This document shows positions 51,384 through 59,704 of a stretch of DNA of 64,000 nt, piece by piece. The stretch is from Terribacillus saccharophilus. Its GTDB lineage: Bacteria > Bacillota > Bacilli > Bacillales > Amphibacillaceae. The stretch is from positions 19,908-83,907 of the forward strand of contig FOCD01000007.1 of assembly GCA_900110015.1 (NCBI GenBank), written 5' to 3'. The notes under the pieces were generated by a model. It saw only the letters and a list, made by a program, of their open reading frames with translations. It had not been told where the DNA came from and made no database searches. Position 1 is the stretch's first letter. Each line of letters opens with the position of its first letter. The position numbers and the translations under genes were made by a program.

Positions 51384-52265
51384 GTGAGGAAAAGATTAGG
51401 TATTATATGTAGCTTATTTGTAATTGTACTTCTTCTGGGAGCTTGTGGAACTAATGATGATGGCAACTCTGAAAGCGCTGGCAATGATAAGACTTGGGAA
51501 AAGATTCAGGAGTCAGGTAAACTCGTCGTTGGTACATCTGGTACTTTGTTTGCAGCTTCTTATTATCCTGATGGCTCTGATGAGCTTACGGGATATGACG
51601 TGGAAGTAATCAGAGAAATTGCTAAGCGTCTTGATTTAGATGTGGAATTTAAGACTTCTGATTTCAATAACATGCTTGCTTCTGTTCAAAACGGCAGAAT
51701 AGATGTAGCAGCAAATGATATCGAGATTACAGACGAAAGAAAAGAGCAGTTTGCTTTCTCTGAGCCGTATAAGTATTCCTATACATCCATGATCGTTCGG
51801 AAAGATGATTTGTCTGGTATTCACAGCTTGGCAGATCTGAAAGGCAAACGCGCTGGGGGAGAAGCTTCAACAAATCATAGCAAAGTTGCAGAGCAGCTTG
51901 GTGCAGAGGTTGTGACTTATAGCAATGCAACTAATGATGTGTACTTACGTGATGTGGACAATGGACGGACAGACCTGATCATCAATGACTACTATTTGCA
52001 ATCTTTGGCATTGCAGGCTTTTCCCGATTTCAATATCATGATTCACCCGGATTTCAAATTTGACCAGATCGAACAAGGCGCAATTCTTTCAAAGGATGCT
52101 CCAGAACTTAAAAAACAAATGGACAAGGCTCTTAATGAAATGCAGGAAGATGGTACATTGTCTAAGTTGTCAGAGGAATTCTATGGTGGAGCGGATGTTT
52201 CACAGAAGCCAGATGAAGAATTGCCAACAGTGGATGAATTGCTGGAACAAGAAGGCAATAAGTGA
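51384..52265 (+). CDS. Amino-acid ABC transporter binding lipoprotein (first copy)
   Basis: A 293-residue family-3 binding protein. The leader ends in LLLGACGT, so the mature protein is a lipoprotein. Core segments are GKLVVGTSGTLFAASYYPDG, LTGYDVEVIREIAKRLDLD, FAFSEPYKYSYTSMIVRKDD and the hinge DNGRTDLIINDYY. The start is uncertain: GTG 51384 is 13 bases after AAGGGGAG, and in-frame GTG 51372 almost touches it. The next gene is a close paralog. Polar amino acids such as cystine or glutamine are typical ligands. Confidence 0.85.
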   Translation: MRKRLGIICSLFVIVLLLGACGTNDDGNSESAGNDKTWEKIQESGKLVVGTSGTLFAASYYPDGSDELTGYDVEVIREIAKRLDLDVEFKTSDFNNMLASVQNGRIDVAANDIEITDERKEQFAFSEPYKYSYTSMIVRKDDLSGIHSLADLKGKRAGGEASTNHSKVAEQLGAEVVTYSNATNDVYLRDVDNGRTDLIINDYYLQSLALQAFPDFNIMIHPDFKFDQIEQGAILSKDAPELKKQMDKALNEMQEDGTLSKLSEEFYGGADVSQKPDEELPTVDELLEQEGNK

Positions 52266-52288
52266 ATCGATAAAGGAGAAACACTATA

Positions 52289-53173
52289 ATGAAGAAACGA
52301 TTACTTGTATTTTGCAGCTTGCTGGCTGTCCTTGTCTTAAGTGCTTGCGGTTCTTCTGCTAATGATAGTGCTGAGCAAGCATCTGAAGATAAAGTATGGG
52401 AAGCTATTCAGAACTCTGGAAAAATCACGGTTGGAACGTCTGGCACTTTGTATCCGGCAAGCTATTATCCGGAAGGTTCGGATGATATTACTGGATATGA
52501 TGTAGAGGTTATCAAGGAAATTGCGAAACGTCTGGATTTGGAAGTGGAATTCAAAACTTCGGATTTCAATAACATGCTCGCTTCGGTCCAGAATGGACGA
52601 GTTGATCTTGCGGCCAATGATATTGGTGTAACGGATGAGCGGAAAGAAAAGTTTGCGTATAGTGAACCTTACAAGTATTCCTACACAACAATGATTGTTC
52701 GTAAAGATGACCTTTCGGGTATCAATTCATTGGAGGATTTGAAAGGTAAAAAGGCTGGTGGTGAGGCAACGACTGGCTATAGTAAAATTGCTGAGGAATT
52801 AGGGGCTGAAGTAGTAGCTTACGGTAATACAACAAATGATGTATATTTACGTGATGTCGATAATGGCCGGACAGATTTGATCATCAATGATTATTACCTT
52901 CAATCTCTAGCGCTGCAAGCCTTCTCGGACCTTAATATCACGATCCATCCTGATTTTAAATTCGATGAGACATCCAATGCTGCTATCATGCCAAAGGATG
53001 CAACTGAATTGAAGAAGCAAGTGGATAAGGTCTTGAGTGAGATGCGAGAAGACGGTACATTAACGAAGCTTTCAGGGGAATTCTTTGGTGGTGCAGACGT
53101 TTCGAAACAGCCGGATGAGGATATCCCGACTATAGATGAAGTATTGAAACAACAGCAGGAAGAAGAGAAATGA
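52289..53173 (+). CDS. Amino-acid ABC transporter binding lipoprotein (second copy)
   Basis: A 294-residue lipoprotein (lipobox VLVLSACGS) nearly colinear with the preceding one; the block from TSDFNNMLASVQNGR through SEPYKYSYT is almost identical. The two copies clearly arose by tandem duplication. Differences concentrate in the N-terminal tether and in some positions of the binding cleft, so ligand range may have shifted. It overlaps the permease gene by ATGA. The usual role is delivery of a polar amino acid to the permease. Confidence 0.88.
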   Translation: MKKRLLVFCSLLAVLVLSACGSSANDSAEQASEDKVWEAIQNSGKITVGTSGTLYPASYYPEGSDDITGYDVEVIKEIAKRLDLEVEFKTSDFNNMLASVQNGRVDLAANDIGVTDERKEKFAYSEPYKYSYTTMIVRKDDLSGINSLEDLKGKKAGGEATTGYSKIAEELGAEVVAYGNTTNDVYLRDVDNGRTDLIINDYYLQSLALQAFSDLNITIHPDFKFDETSNAAIMPKDATELKKQVDKVLSEMREDGTLTKLSGEFFGGADVSKQPDEDIPTIDEVLKQQQEEEK

Positions 53174-53859
53174 TACCATTCGAGCTGGTGGATATCGGCA
53201 AATTCTTTGATGTGGAATTAGCATGGGAGAACCTTCCGTTCATACTCGAAGGATTACCAATGACAATAGCAGTTGCTTTTGCTGGTATGGCTATGGGCTT
53301 GATCCTTGGATTTTTCCTGGCGATTGGGCGCAGTTCCAGATTCTTTTTACTGCGATGGCCTGCGCGGTTTTATATCTCATTTATGCGCGGAACACCGATA
53401 TTGGTGTTTTTGTTCATCCTGTATCAAGGATTGCCAGTTGTACAAATCAGGCTGGATGCTTTCACCTGTGCTGTTCTTGCTTTTGGGTTGAATAGTGCGG
53501 CTTATATTGCTGAGGTAAACAGAGGGGCGTTGAATAGTATTGCTTATGGCCAATGGGAGTCCTCCTATGCGCTTGGTCTTAACTATTGGCAGACATTGAC
53601 GAGGGTCATTGTCCCGCAAGCAGCGCGAGTAGCGATGCCGCCGCTTACAAATGTATTTCTTGATTTGGTGAAAGCTACGAGTCTGGCAGCGGTAATTACA
53701 GTGCCGGAAATGTTCCAGAAGGCGCAGATTGTAGCTGGCCGTACATTTGATTCCATGACAATGTACATTACAGTGGCGCTCGTGTATTGGCCGCTTTGTA
53801 TCATCATCTCTTATTTCCAGGAACGTCTGGAGAAGCGATTCTCACGATATATCAATTAA
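53170..53859 (+). CDS. Amino-acid ABC transporter permease (HisM/YckA-like)
   Basis: A 229-residue permease with about five helices. The family signatures are LPFILEGLPMTIAVAFAG, SFMRGTPILVFLFILYQGLP, and the EAA-like loop WESSYALGLNYWQTLTRVIVPQAARVAMPPL. It starts at the ATGA overlap with the second binding protein. No ATP-binding gene follows: the operon ends here at a terminator. The ATPase must be encoded elsewhere, as seen for some Bacillus systems. Confidence 0.9.
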   Translation: MIPFELVDIGKFFDVELAWENLPFILEGLPMTIAVAFAGMAMGLILGFFLAIGRSSRFFLLRWPARFYISFMRGTPILVFLFILYQGLPVVQIRLDAFTCAVLAFGLNSAAYIAEVNRGALNSIAYGQWESSYALGLNYWQTLTRVIVPQAARVAMPPLTNVFLDLVKATSLAAVITVPEMFQKAQIVAGRTFDSMTMYITVALVYWPLCIIISYFQERLEKRFSRYIN

Positions 53860-53862
53860 AAT

Positions 53863-53894
53863 AAGGGATGTGCCCAGCGGGCGCATCCCTTTTA
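53863..53894. terminator. Bidirectional terminator between the permease and the MFS gene
   Basis: AAGGGATGTGCCC pairs with GGGCGCATCCCTT (one G-U) around AGC, followed by T residues. It reaches the MFS stop codon. Confidence 0.8.
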
Positions 53895-55067
53895 CTGTTC
53901 TGCCAGGACAGCGCGTTTAGTAAAAATCGCGTGAACGAGCAGTGTTGTAAAGATACCGGCGAAAATGACCGTCATAATAAAGAAGAAACTGAGATCTGGC
54001 ATTTTCTCAATAAATACTCCACTAATATAAGGTCCGCCTAGACTCCCGATACTAAAGAAAATACTGCAAAGCAGATTGCCTGTGGGCAGTAAATGCCTTG
54101 GAGTCAGATCCGTCATATAGCTTATGCCAAGTGAGAAGGTGGAACCTAAAGACATGCCGGCTGCAAATAAGCATATGAACAGGTCTATATAATGCTGTTC
54201 TGTAAATGCAGCAGTCCCAAAAAAGACTGTCCCAAGAAGTATTACGGTCAAAAGCGTATACTTACGTCCAAACTTATCGCTAAGCATGCCAAGCGGTATC
54301 TGAAAAACGATTCCGCCGATGGCGAAGCCGGTAAGCAATATGGATACTTCCGACACACCTATGTCCTGACGTAAGCCGTAAATAGGAAAGCTTCCGTTCA
54401 AGGAAGATTCCAAGAAGCCATAGCCAAGCGGCGGCAGGAAAGCAACCCATGCATATTTCAAGGTCGAACCGAATCGCTGCAAAAGTCCTTGCTGCTGTGC
54501 GGATTGCGTGTTTTCTTCCGTAGGAAACTCATTCCGCAGCTGGAAAAGAGTGAACCAAGCGATCAAACAAAGCGCACCAGATAAAATGAAGGGCAAAGTT
54601 TCTGACACTTTAACAAGTGAAGTCATAAGTGGACCGACGGCAAAGCCAATTCCAAAGAACAGTCCATAAATCGAAATATTCCGTCCGCGTACTTTTTCAG
54701 GCGATGAAGATGTGATCCATGTCTGGGTTCCGAAATGAAGGGCATTGTCACCAATTCCGATCAACAAACGCAAAACAAACCAGAACCAAAATGACTTCCA
54801 CAATGGAAAAGCGAGAAGTGCTGCGACGACGATTAGCCCACCTGCCATAATGACAGGCCGATAACCGAATTTACGCAGCGGAGCTTCCATGAATGGAGAT
54901 ACGAGCAAAATACCAATGTAAATGGCAACTGCATTCAGACCATTCATAGATGAAGACACACCGTCTTGTTCGAATATGATCGCAATCAGCGGAAGCAGCA
55001 GCCCTTGGCTGAAACCGGAGACTGCGACAATACTGACTAAAATCCAAAAACTGTACGCATTTCTCAT
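53892..55067 (-). CDS. Major facilitator superfamily transporter (YfkF position)
   Basis: A 391-residue MFS protein with 12 predicted helices. The A-loop-like segment LSDKFGRKYTLL after helix 8 and the N-terminal half pattern (RKFGYRPVIMAGGLIV) support the family. It resembles drug- or sugar-efflux transporters, but the substrate is unknown. It occupies the place of yfkF between yfkH and yfkD in B. subtilis. ATG 55067 follows AGAGGTAA; the frame extends 23 codons further without a ribosome site. Confidence 0.85.
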   Translation of the reverse strand: MRNAYSFWILVSIVAVSGFSQGLLLPLIAIIFEQDGVSSSMNGLNAVAIYIGILLVSPFMEAPLRKFGYRPVIMAGGLIVVAALLAFPLWKSFWFWFVLRLLIGIGDNALHFGTQTWITSSSPEKVRGRNISIYGLFFGIGFAVGPLMTSLVKVSETLPFILSGALCLIAWFTLFQLRNEFPTEENTQSAQQQGLLQRFGSTLKYAWVAFLPPLGYGFLESSLNGSFPIYGLRQDIGVSEVSILLTGFAIGGIVFQIPLGMLSDKFGRKYTLLTVILLGTVFFGTAAFTEQHYIDLFICLFAAGMSLGSTFSLGISYMTDLTPRHLLPTGNLLCSIFFSIGSLGGPYISGVFIEKMPDLSFFFIMTVIFAGIFTTLLVHAIFTKRAVLAEQ

Positions 55068-55210
55068 ATGTCTATTACCTCTGTATGTAAGATGATTTCC
55101 CAATCCTACTGTATAGTTTTTCCTGGTTTTGGTCAATCGGACGAATGAAGGTTAGAAAATCATAAAGAAGGGAATATAATGCATAAAGAAATCGCAAGGA
55201 GATGAGGAAA

Positions 55211-55606
55211 TTGAAGCTGACAATGAAGCAGCATGGATTCCGTATCGAACTACCACATCAAACTTTGGATATAGACGGAAATGAGCTATTCGGTATCCGG
55301 CCTTATCAGCTAATGGTTTCCTCAATAGCAGGTTGCAGTGCGTCTGTTTTCCGTAAAATTATGGAGAAACAGCGGCTTGAGATTGATGACATGGAAGTGT
55401 CGGCAGAGGTAGAGCGGGATGAAATGGCAGCTAACCGTATTTCTAAGATTACGTTGACTTTCGTTGTACGCGGTTTTCATCTGGACAAAGCGCAGTTGGA
55501 GAAGAACCTCGAGCTTGCACATAAAAACTGTTCCATGGTGCAGACAGTTAAAGATAGTATCGAGATCGAAGAAAGATTGGAAGTAATTCATTTAAACCAT
55601 TATTAA
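55211..55606 (+). CDS. OsmC/Ohr-family protein
   Basis: A 131-residue protein with the two family cysteines, Cys42 (SIAGCSASVF) and Cys107 (HKNCSMVQTV). OsmC-type proteins reduce organic hydroperoxides with these thiols. An ATG at 55202 touches the AAGGAG ribosome site; TTG 55211 has a 9-base spacing and is preferred. It starts about 140 bases from the divergent MFS gene. A two-stem terminator follows. Confidence 0.82.
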   Translation: MKLTMKQHGFRIELPHQTLDIDGNELFGIRPYQLMVSSIAGCSASVFRKIMEKQRLEIDDMEVSAEVERDEMAANRISKITLTFVVRGFHLDKAQLEKNLELAHKNCSMVQTVKDSIEIEERLEVIHLNHY

Positions 55607-55617
55607 ATGTATAGGAT

Positions 55618-55670
55618 AGCCCCTGACTTCAGATACTAGAAAAAAATCTGAAAGGCAGGGGCTTTTCTTT
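55618..55670 (+). terminator. Two-stem terminator directly in front of yfkD
   Basis: Outer AGCCCCTG (55618-55625) pairs with CAGGGGCT (55656-55663) and inner TCAGAT with ATCTGA, followed by TTTCTTT. The only purine-rich stretch before the yfkD ATG (AAAGGCAGGGG) lies in the right arm, so this hairpin may also hide the yfkD ribosome site. Confidence 0.7.
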
Positions 55671-56465
55671 ATGAAATACGCCAGAATCCTTATAGCAATC
55701 ATGGTATTGGCTTTGCTGACTCTTCCTTTCTCCATAGCTGGGAAAGCTGAAAATGTACAGAAGAAGGATACGGAAATACCAAATCACGTATTGAATATTT
55801 CAAAGGAAAATACTTATCCGAACTCAAACAAAGATCAAATTGTGCTAGAACCTAGTGAGCTTGTCAGAGAACTGACGGAAGACAGTGCTATTGTCATCCA
55901 GAATCCAGAACTGATTCGCATACTCAATGAATCGACGCTGAAACCTTCTCCACTAGCAATTGGGTATCGAGGGATGATTTATATGGGGCATTGGCCGCTC
56001 GAGTACCAGTCTGCAGAAACAAATATCAATTGGCAATATCAAAAAGTAAATACGAACCAGCTGAGCAATGCAGGTGGGGAATCAGCGAAGCAAATGAATT
56101 ATGAACAGCAGGAAGAGCGCTACGTAAAAGGCGGACTTACAGCTGAAATTGATAAACCAAGGGATATCAAGCTCATGATGCTGCAGCAGGCCCAGAAGAA
56201 TACAAAGCTTCCGCTTTCCTTCCAAACAGTAATAGGAAAAGGTACAAATAAGGAAAATGCCTACGGTGTGCCTTTGAATAAATCAGGAATTCTTTCTGCG
56301 TACGCACCGGCAGTGAATGAAAAGGGTACGATTACTTTTGGGGAAGTTTACTTGGAGTTAAAAGGATCAAGAAAGCAGATAGTTGTTAAAAATGTTACCA
56401 AACAGGGAATTGGTGCTTGGATTCCAATTCAAGATCATCTGTCTTTCACCTTCAACGTACAATAA
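55671..56465 (+). CDS. yfkD: YfkD-like exported protein
   Basis: A 264-residue protein, the same length as B. subtilis YfkD. An N-terminal hydrophobic segment (ILIAIMVLALLTLPFSIAG) is a signal peptide or anchor. The conserved part includes LEPSELVRELTEDSAIVIQNPEL and YRGMIYMGHWPLEYQS. Function is unknown. The ATG lies only 8 bases after the terminator stem of the OsmC gene, and its ribosome site would be within that stem. Gene order with the MFS gene and pdaA matches B. subtilis. Confidence 0.82.
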   Translation: MKYARILIAIMVLALLTLPFSIAGKAENVQKKDTEIPNHVLNISKENTYPNSNKDQIVLEPSELVRELTEDSAIVIQNPELIRILNESTLKPSPLAIGYRGMIYMGHWPLEYQSAETNINWQYQKVNTNQLSNAGGESAKQMNYEQQEERYVKGGLTAEIDKPRDIKLMMLQQAQKNTKLPLSFQTVIGKGTNKENAYGVPLNKSGILSAYAPAVNEKGTITFGEVYLELKGSRKQIVVKNVTKQGIGAWIPIQDHLSFTFNVQ

Positions 56466-56519
56466 GTAACAGTGCTGTGGTATACTGGAGCCAGATAATG
56501 CGGTAAAGGGGTTTTATCT

Positions 56520-56666
56520 TTGGCAACGAGTAAAGTGGATGACTTGAAGCAGCGTCTGTCTGCATTCATGGATTATTTGGATAGTATCGAACCGGAGGAG
56601 ACTTCCTTAGAGGAAATCGATGAAATGCTCCGAATGCTTGATGAAATGGAAAATAAACTAAAGTAA
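56520..56666 (+). CDS. SE1561-family small protein (YfjT-like)
   Basis: A 48-residue acidic, helical protein starting at TTG (MATSKVDDLKQRLSAFMDYL, then SIEPEETSLEEIDEMLRML). AAAGGGG lies 8 bases before the start. The sequence and its position next to pdaA match the small YfjT/SE1561 family. Function is unknown. It is followed at once by a terminator. Confidence 0.75.
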   Translation: MATSKVDDLKQRLSAFMDYLDSIEPEETSLEEIDEMLRMLDEMENKLK

Positions 56667-56690
56667 GACCGTGCAGCTGCACGGTCTTTT
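56665..56690 (+). terminator. Terminator after the YfjT-like gene
   Basis: AAGACCGTGCA and TGCACGGTCTT form a perfect 11-bp stem with a GC loop, then TT and a T-rich stretch. Confidence 0.85.
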
Positions 56691-56755
56691 CTATTTTTTT
56701 CACCGCATAGGGGGAGCGGATTTGGCACAATCTATCTCTAAGGAGAGTGTGTCAT

Positions 56756-57547
56756 ATGCGATGGAAATCAATAATGCTGCTTTTTTGTCTGCTACTGGTC
56801 ACGCCATCGTTTGCATCCGCAGAAAGCCCTGTAAGCTATGGATGGGGATTTGTTAAGAGCAAGGATGGCAGTATACCTGAAGTTGGCAAATACGGACAGC
56901 TTTTGGACGAATATCACAGCTATTATCTAGATGATTCTGGTGAGAAAACAGTATATATCACATTTGATAACGGCTATGAACAAGGATATACAGGCGATAT
57001 CCTGGATGTATTGAAAAAGCACGATGTACCGGCTGCTTTCTTTATTACGGGGCACTATGTGTCATCAGCACCTGATCTTGTGAAAAGGATGGTCGACGAA
57101 GGACATATTGTCGGTAATCACTCTTATCATCACCCAGATTTGACGAAGGTTTCTAAAGAAAAGATGCAGCAGGAGCTTGAGATGCTGGAGGATGCTGTGG
57201 CTGAATTGACGGATCAGGACGACATGCACTATCTACGGGCACCCCGCGGTACCTTTAGTGCCCGTTCATTGAAATGGTCTGAAGATCTTGGCTATACAAA
57301 TGTATTCTGGTCACTCGCATATGCTGATTGGAAAACTGGTGAACAAAAAGGCTGGCAGTACGCGTATGATCAAGTGATGGCTCAAATGCATCCAGGAGCA
57401 GTCGTCTTATTGCATTCTGTATCCGAGGATAATGCTGTTGCATTGGAAAAACTGATCATTGAATTGAAGAAGCAAGGATACTCCTTCCGTACGCTGGATG
57501 ATCTAGTCAAGCAAGATATCCTGCCAAAAGCCATTACGCAGTTTTAA
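56756..57547 (+). CDS. pdaA: Delta-lactam-biosynthetic de-N-acetylase PdaA
   Basis: A 263-residue polysaccharide deacetylase with a signal peptide ending in SFASAES. The NodB-fold motifs are the PdaA-type YITFDNGYEQGY, then GNHSYHHPD, RAPRGTFS and HPGAVVLLHSVSEDN. PdaA deacetylates muramic acid so that muramic delta-lactam can form in the spore cortex, which supports a sporulating host. ATG 56756 is 9 bases from AGGAGA; an in-frame GTG at 56747 overlaps it. A weak sigma-F/G-like pair (GCATA, CACAATC) lies upstream but is not convincing. Confidence 0.9.
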   Translation: MRWKSIMLLFCLLLVTPSFASAESPVSYGWGFVKSKDGSIPEVGKYGQLLDEYHSYYLDDSGEKTVYITFDNGYEQGYTGDILDVLKKHDVPAAFFITGHYVSSAPDLVKRMVDEGHIVGNHSYHHPDLTKVSKEKMQQELEMLEDAVAELTDQDDMHYLRAPRGTFSARSLKWSEDLGYTNVFWSLAYADWKTGEQKGWQYAYDQVMAQMHPGAVVLLHSVSEDNAVALEKLIIELKKQGYSFRTLDDLVKQDILPKAITQF

Positions 57548-57575
57548 GCTGATCCGAATAGGATCAGCTTTTTTT
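57546..57575. terminator. Terminator after pdaA, also serving the opposite strand
   Basis: AAGCTGATCC and GGATCAGCTT form a 10-bp stem with loop GAATA, followed by a T run. The stop codon of the minus-strand 24-residue ORF overlaps its right edge. Confidence 0.85.
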
Positions 57576-57648
57576 ATTTTGTTTGGATGATTGCGTGGAC
57601 GATTTCCATGAAATAGTCCTGCCATGTTTTTTTAGATGTATCCTTCAT
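57574..57648 (-). CDS. Candidate 24-residue peptide
   Basis: Encodes MKDTSKKTWQDYF followed by MEIVHAIIQTK. The ATG has a strong AAAGGAG ribosome site 8 bases upstream on the minus strand. The stop codon leads straight into the terminator shared with pdaA. The peptide would form a short amphipathic helix with a basic start. No family is recognised and no convincing promoter was found. The 57649-57820 interval otherwise shows nothing clear. Confidence 0.45.
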   Translation of the reverse strand: MKDTSKKTWQDYFMEIVHAIIQTK

Positions 57649-57820
57649 CCTTTTCTCTCCTTTCAGCAAATATGTCATTTAGTACTGATAGGTTAGTGAG
57701 TCCTATCCAGCTGCATTACTTTCCAATATTTATATAAAAAGTGTATACTGCACTCATACATAGGAAAAGCTGAATTATTTGATTATTATGATCGGAAAAT
57801 GCGATTTAAGGAGTGTATAT

Positions 57821-58708
57821 ATGCAGATCAACCATTTGAAGACTTTTGCTGTAGCGGCCGAAACACTTAATTTCACTAAGACAGCTCAGCTGTTGGATTA
57901 CGCCCAGTCGAGTGTGACAGCACAAATAAAAGCGCTGGAAAAGGAATATGGAGTTGACTTGTTCCAGCGTCTTGGAAAGAGGATTTATTTGACTGAAGCG
58001 GGAATTAAAATGCGGAGCTATGCAAAAAGAATCCTGGCTTTACATGAAGAAATGCAACAGGAATTTGAAGAGGAGCAAGAAGAGAAAGGCACAATTCTGA
58101 TCGGCGCATGTGAAAGTCAATGCACCTACCGATTGCCTGAGTTCCTCCGCTTCATACGCGAACAGTATCCGCAGGTGCAGGTCATCCTCAAGCCTGTTCC
58201 ATCCAGTAAAACCTCGGAGAAAATGCTTCAAGAAGGCGAGTTGGATTTAGCTTTTATTATGGAGCGGGATCAGAACAATGCTTTACTGGAGTCGGTCTCT
58301 CTTTTTCAAGAAGAAATCGTCCTGATAAGCTCCCCAAGCCATCCGCTGGCAGTACAACCCTCCGCTAGTCTGGCTGAGGTGATGCAGCATCCTTTGATCT
58401 TGACGGAGAAGGACTGTGCTTATCGAACGGAATTAGAACAAGCAATACAAAAACAGAATTTGCATCCGGAGAATGTCATTGAATTCGGCAGTATAGAAGC
58501 GATTAAGCAATGTGTAATTGCTGGTCTGGGTTTATCGTACTTACCGCTCATGACAGTGGAAAAAGAATTACAATCTGGTGAGTTAAGCGCTGTAGATTTT
58601 GATGAACCAATCAATCAGCCTACAACGAAGCTCCTTTGGCATAAGGATAAGCGCTTGACGAAAGTGATGCATGATGTAATTGATTTTGCAACAAAACAAA
58701 TAGGATAG
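57821..58708 (+). CDS. LysR-family transcriptional regulator
   Basis: A 295-residue regulator with N-terminal winged helix (MQINHLKTFAVAAETLNFTK, then AQLLDYAQSSVTAQIKALE) and a LysR substrate-binding domain. ATG 57821 follows TAAGGAGTG; the open frame extends to 57779 without a ribosome site. It ends 12 bases before the DNA glycosylase gene, so the two may be co-transcribed. The effector is unknown; a pair of Cys residues (CESQCTY and KDCAYR segments) in the effector domain is worth noting. Confidence 0.88.
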   Translation: MQINHLKTFAVAAETLNFTKTAQLLDYAQSSVTAQIKALEKEYGVDLFQRLGKRIYLTEAGIKMRSYAKRILALHEEMQQEFEEEQEEKGTILIGACESQCTYRLPEFLRFIREQYPQVQVILKPVPSSKTSEKMLQEGELDLAFIMERDQNNALLESVSLFQEEIVLISSPSHPLAVQPSASLAEVMQHPLILTEKDCAYRTELEQAIQKQNLHPENVIEFGSIEAIKQCVIAGLGLSYLPLMTVEKELQSGELSAVDFDEPINQPTTKLLWHKDKRLTKVMHDVIDFATKQIG

Positions 58709-58720
58709 GAGATGCTACTG

Positions 58721-59593
58721 ATGTGGGAAAGGCAGCTTAAAGGATCACATACATACGATTATCATTATTTAATGAAAAGGTGGAGTATGGATCAGCTGAA
58801 TATAGTTGATGCAAAAGAGCATAGGGTGAAGCTTCCGGTTGTATTAGGGGATGGGTCCCAGCATATCGTCGTTCTCCAGTTTAGCGGAACAATTACTGCA
58901 CCCGCAGTCATCGTGTCTTCTGCAGATTCTTCTAAACGGGAAGAAATACTTTCCTTGGTAGAGGAATGGCTTCAATGGGATACTGACCTTGCAGAAGTTG
59001 CTGCTCATTTTGTCGGTTCTGATTTGGAACGACTTTTTTATGCACACGCGGGAACGCCTATCGTTAAAGACACTGACTTATACTATTGCTTGATGAAGAC
59101 TATCATTCACCAGCAGTTGAATTTAAAGTTTGCCTACACATTGTCGAATCGGTTCGTGGAAGCGTTAGGAACAAAAGCGGATGACGTTTGGTTTTATCCA
59201 TCACCGGAGATCGTTGCTTCCCTGACTTATGATGATTTACGAAAGATGCAGTTTTCACAAAGGAAAGCTGAATATGTAATTGATACAAGCCGACTTATTA
59301 TAGAAGGAAAACTGAATCTCAACCAGCTGTCTGCTGCATCTAATGAAGAAATTGCAGACGAATTGACGAAAATCAGAGGTCTTGGAAGCTGGTCTGCTCA
59401 AAACTGGATGTTGTTTGGTTTGGGACGTGCCGACTTATTACCAGCTGCTGATATCGGGGTACAAAATGCACTGAAATTCTATGACGATCTCACTGAAAAG
59501 CCGACGCCGGCAGCAATTCATGCGCGAGGAGAAAGATGGGCTCCTTACCGCAGTTATGCGACTATGACGCTTTGGAGAAGTATTGAGACCTGA
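58721..59593 (+). CDS. yfjP: DNA-3-methyladenine glycosylase II, HhH-GPD type (YfjP-like)
   Basis: A 290-residue base-excision repair enzyme. The helix-hairpin-helix (LTKIRGLGSWSAQNWMLFGL) and the catalytic Asp in LLPAADIGVQNAL are clear. It removes alkylated bases such as 3-methyladenine. ATG 58712 touches the AGGAG ribosome site, so ATG 58721 with a 9-base spacing is preferred. Proximity to pdaA matches the yfjP neighbourhood of B. subtilis. Confidence 0.88.
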   Translation: MWERQLKGSHTYDYHYLMKRWSMDQLNIVDAKEHRVKLPVVLGDGSQHIVVLQFSGTITAPAVIVSSADSSKREEILSLVEEWLQWDTDLAEVAAHFVGSDLERLFYAHAGTPIVKDTDLYYCLMKTIIHQQLNLKFAYTLSNRFVEALGTKADDVWFYPSPEIVASLTYDDLRKMQFSQRKAEYVIDTSRLIIEGKLNLNQLSAASNEEIADELTKIRGLGSWSAQNWMLFGLGRADLLPAADIGVQNALKFYDDLTEKPTPAAIHARGERWAPYRSYATMTLWRSIET

Positions 59594-59704
59594 TACTAAT
59601 ATCAAGTTTTATAATTTGGTAACAATTATTACTGGGAAGTCGTGCTTTCGTCTGCTATAATAAGTGCATTAGTTAAAACAGGCAGCCATTTAGGAGGCGT
59701 AAGT

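Noticed and set aside
56691..56755. Sigma-F/G promoter for pdaA
   Set aside because: GCATA fits a -35 but the -10 region (CACAATC) departs too far from the CATnnTA pattern to call.
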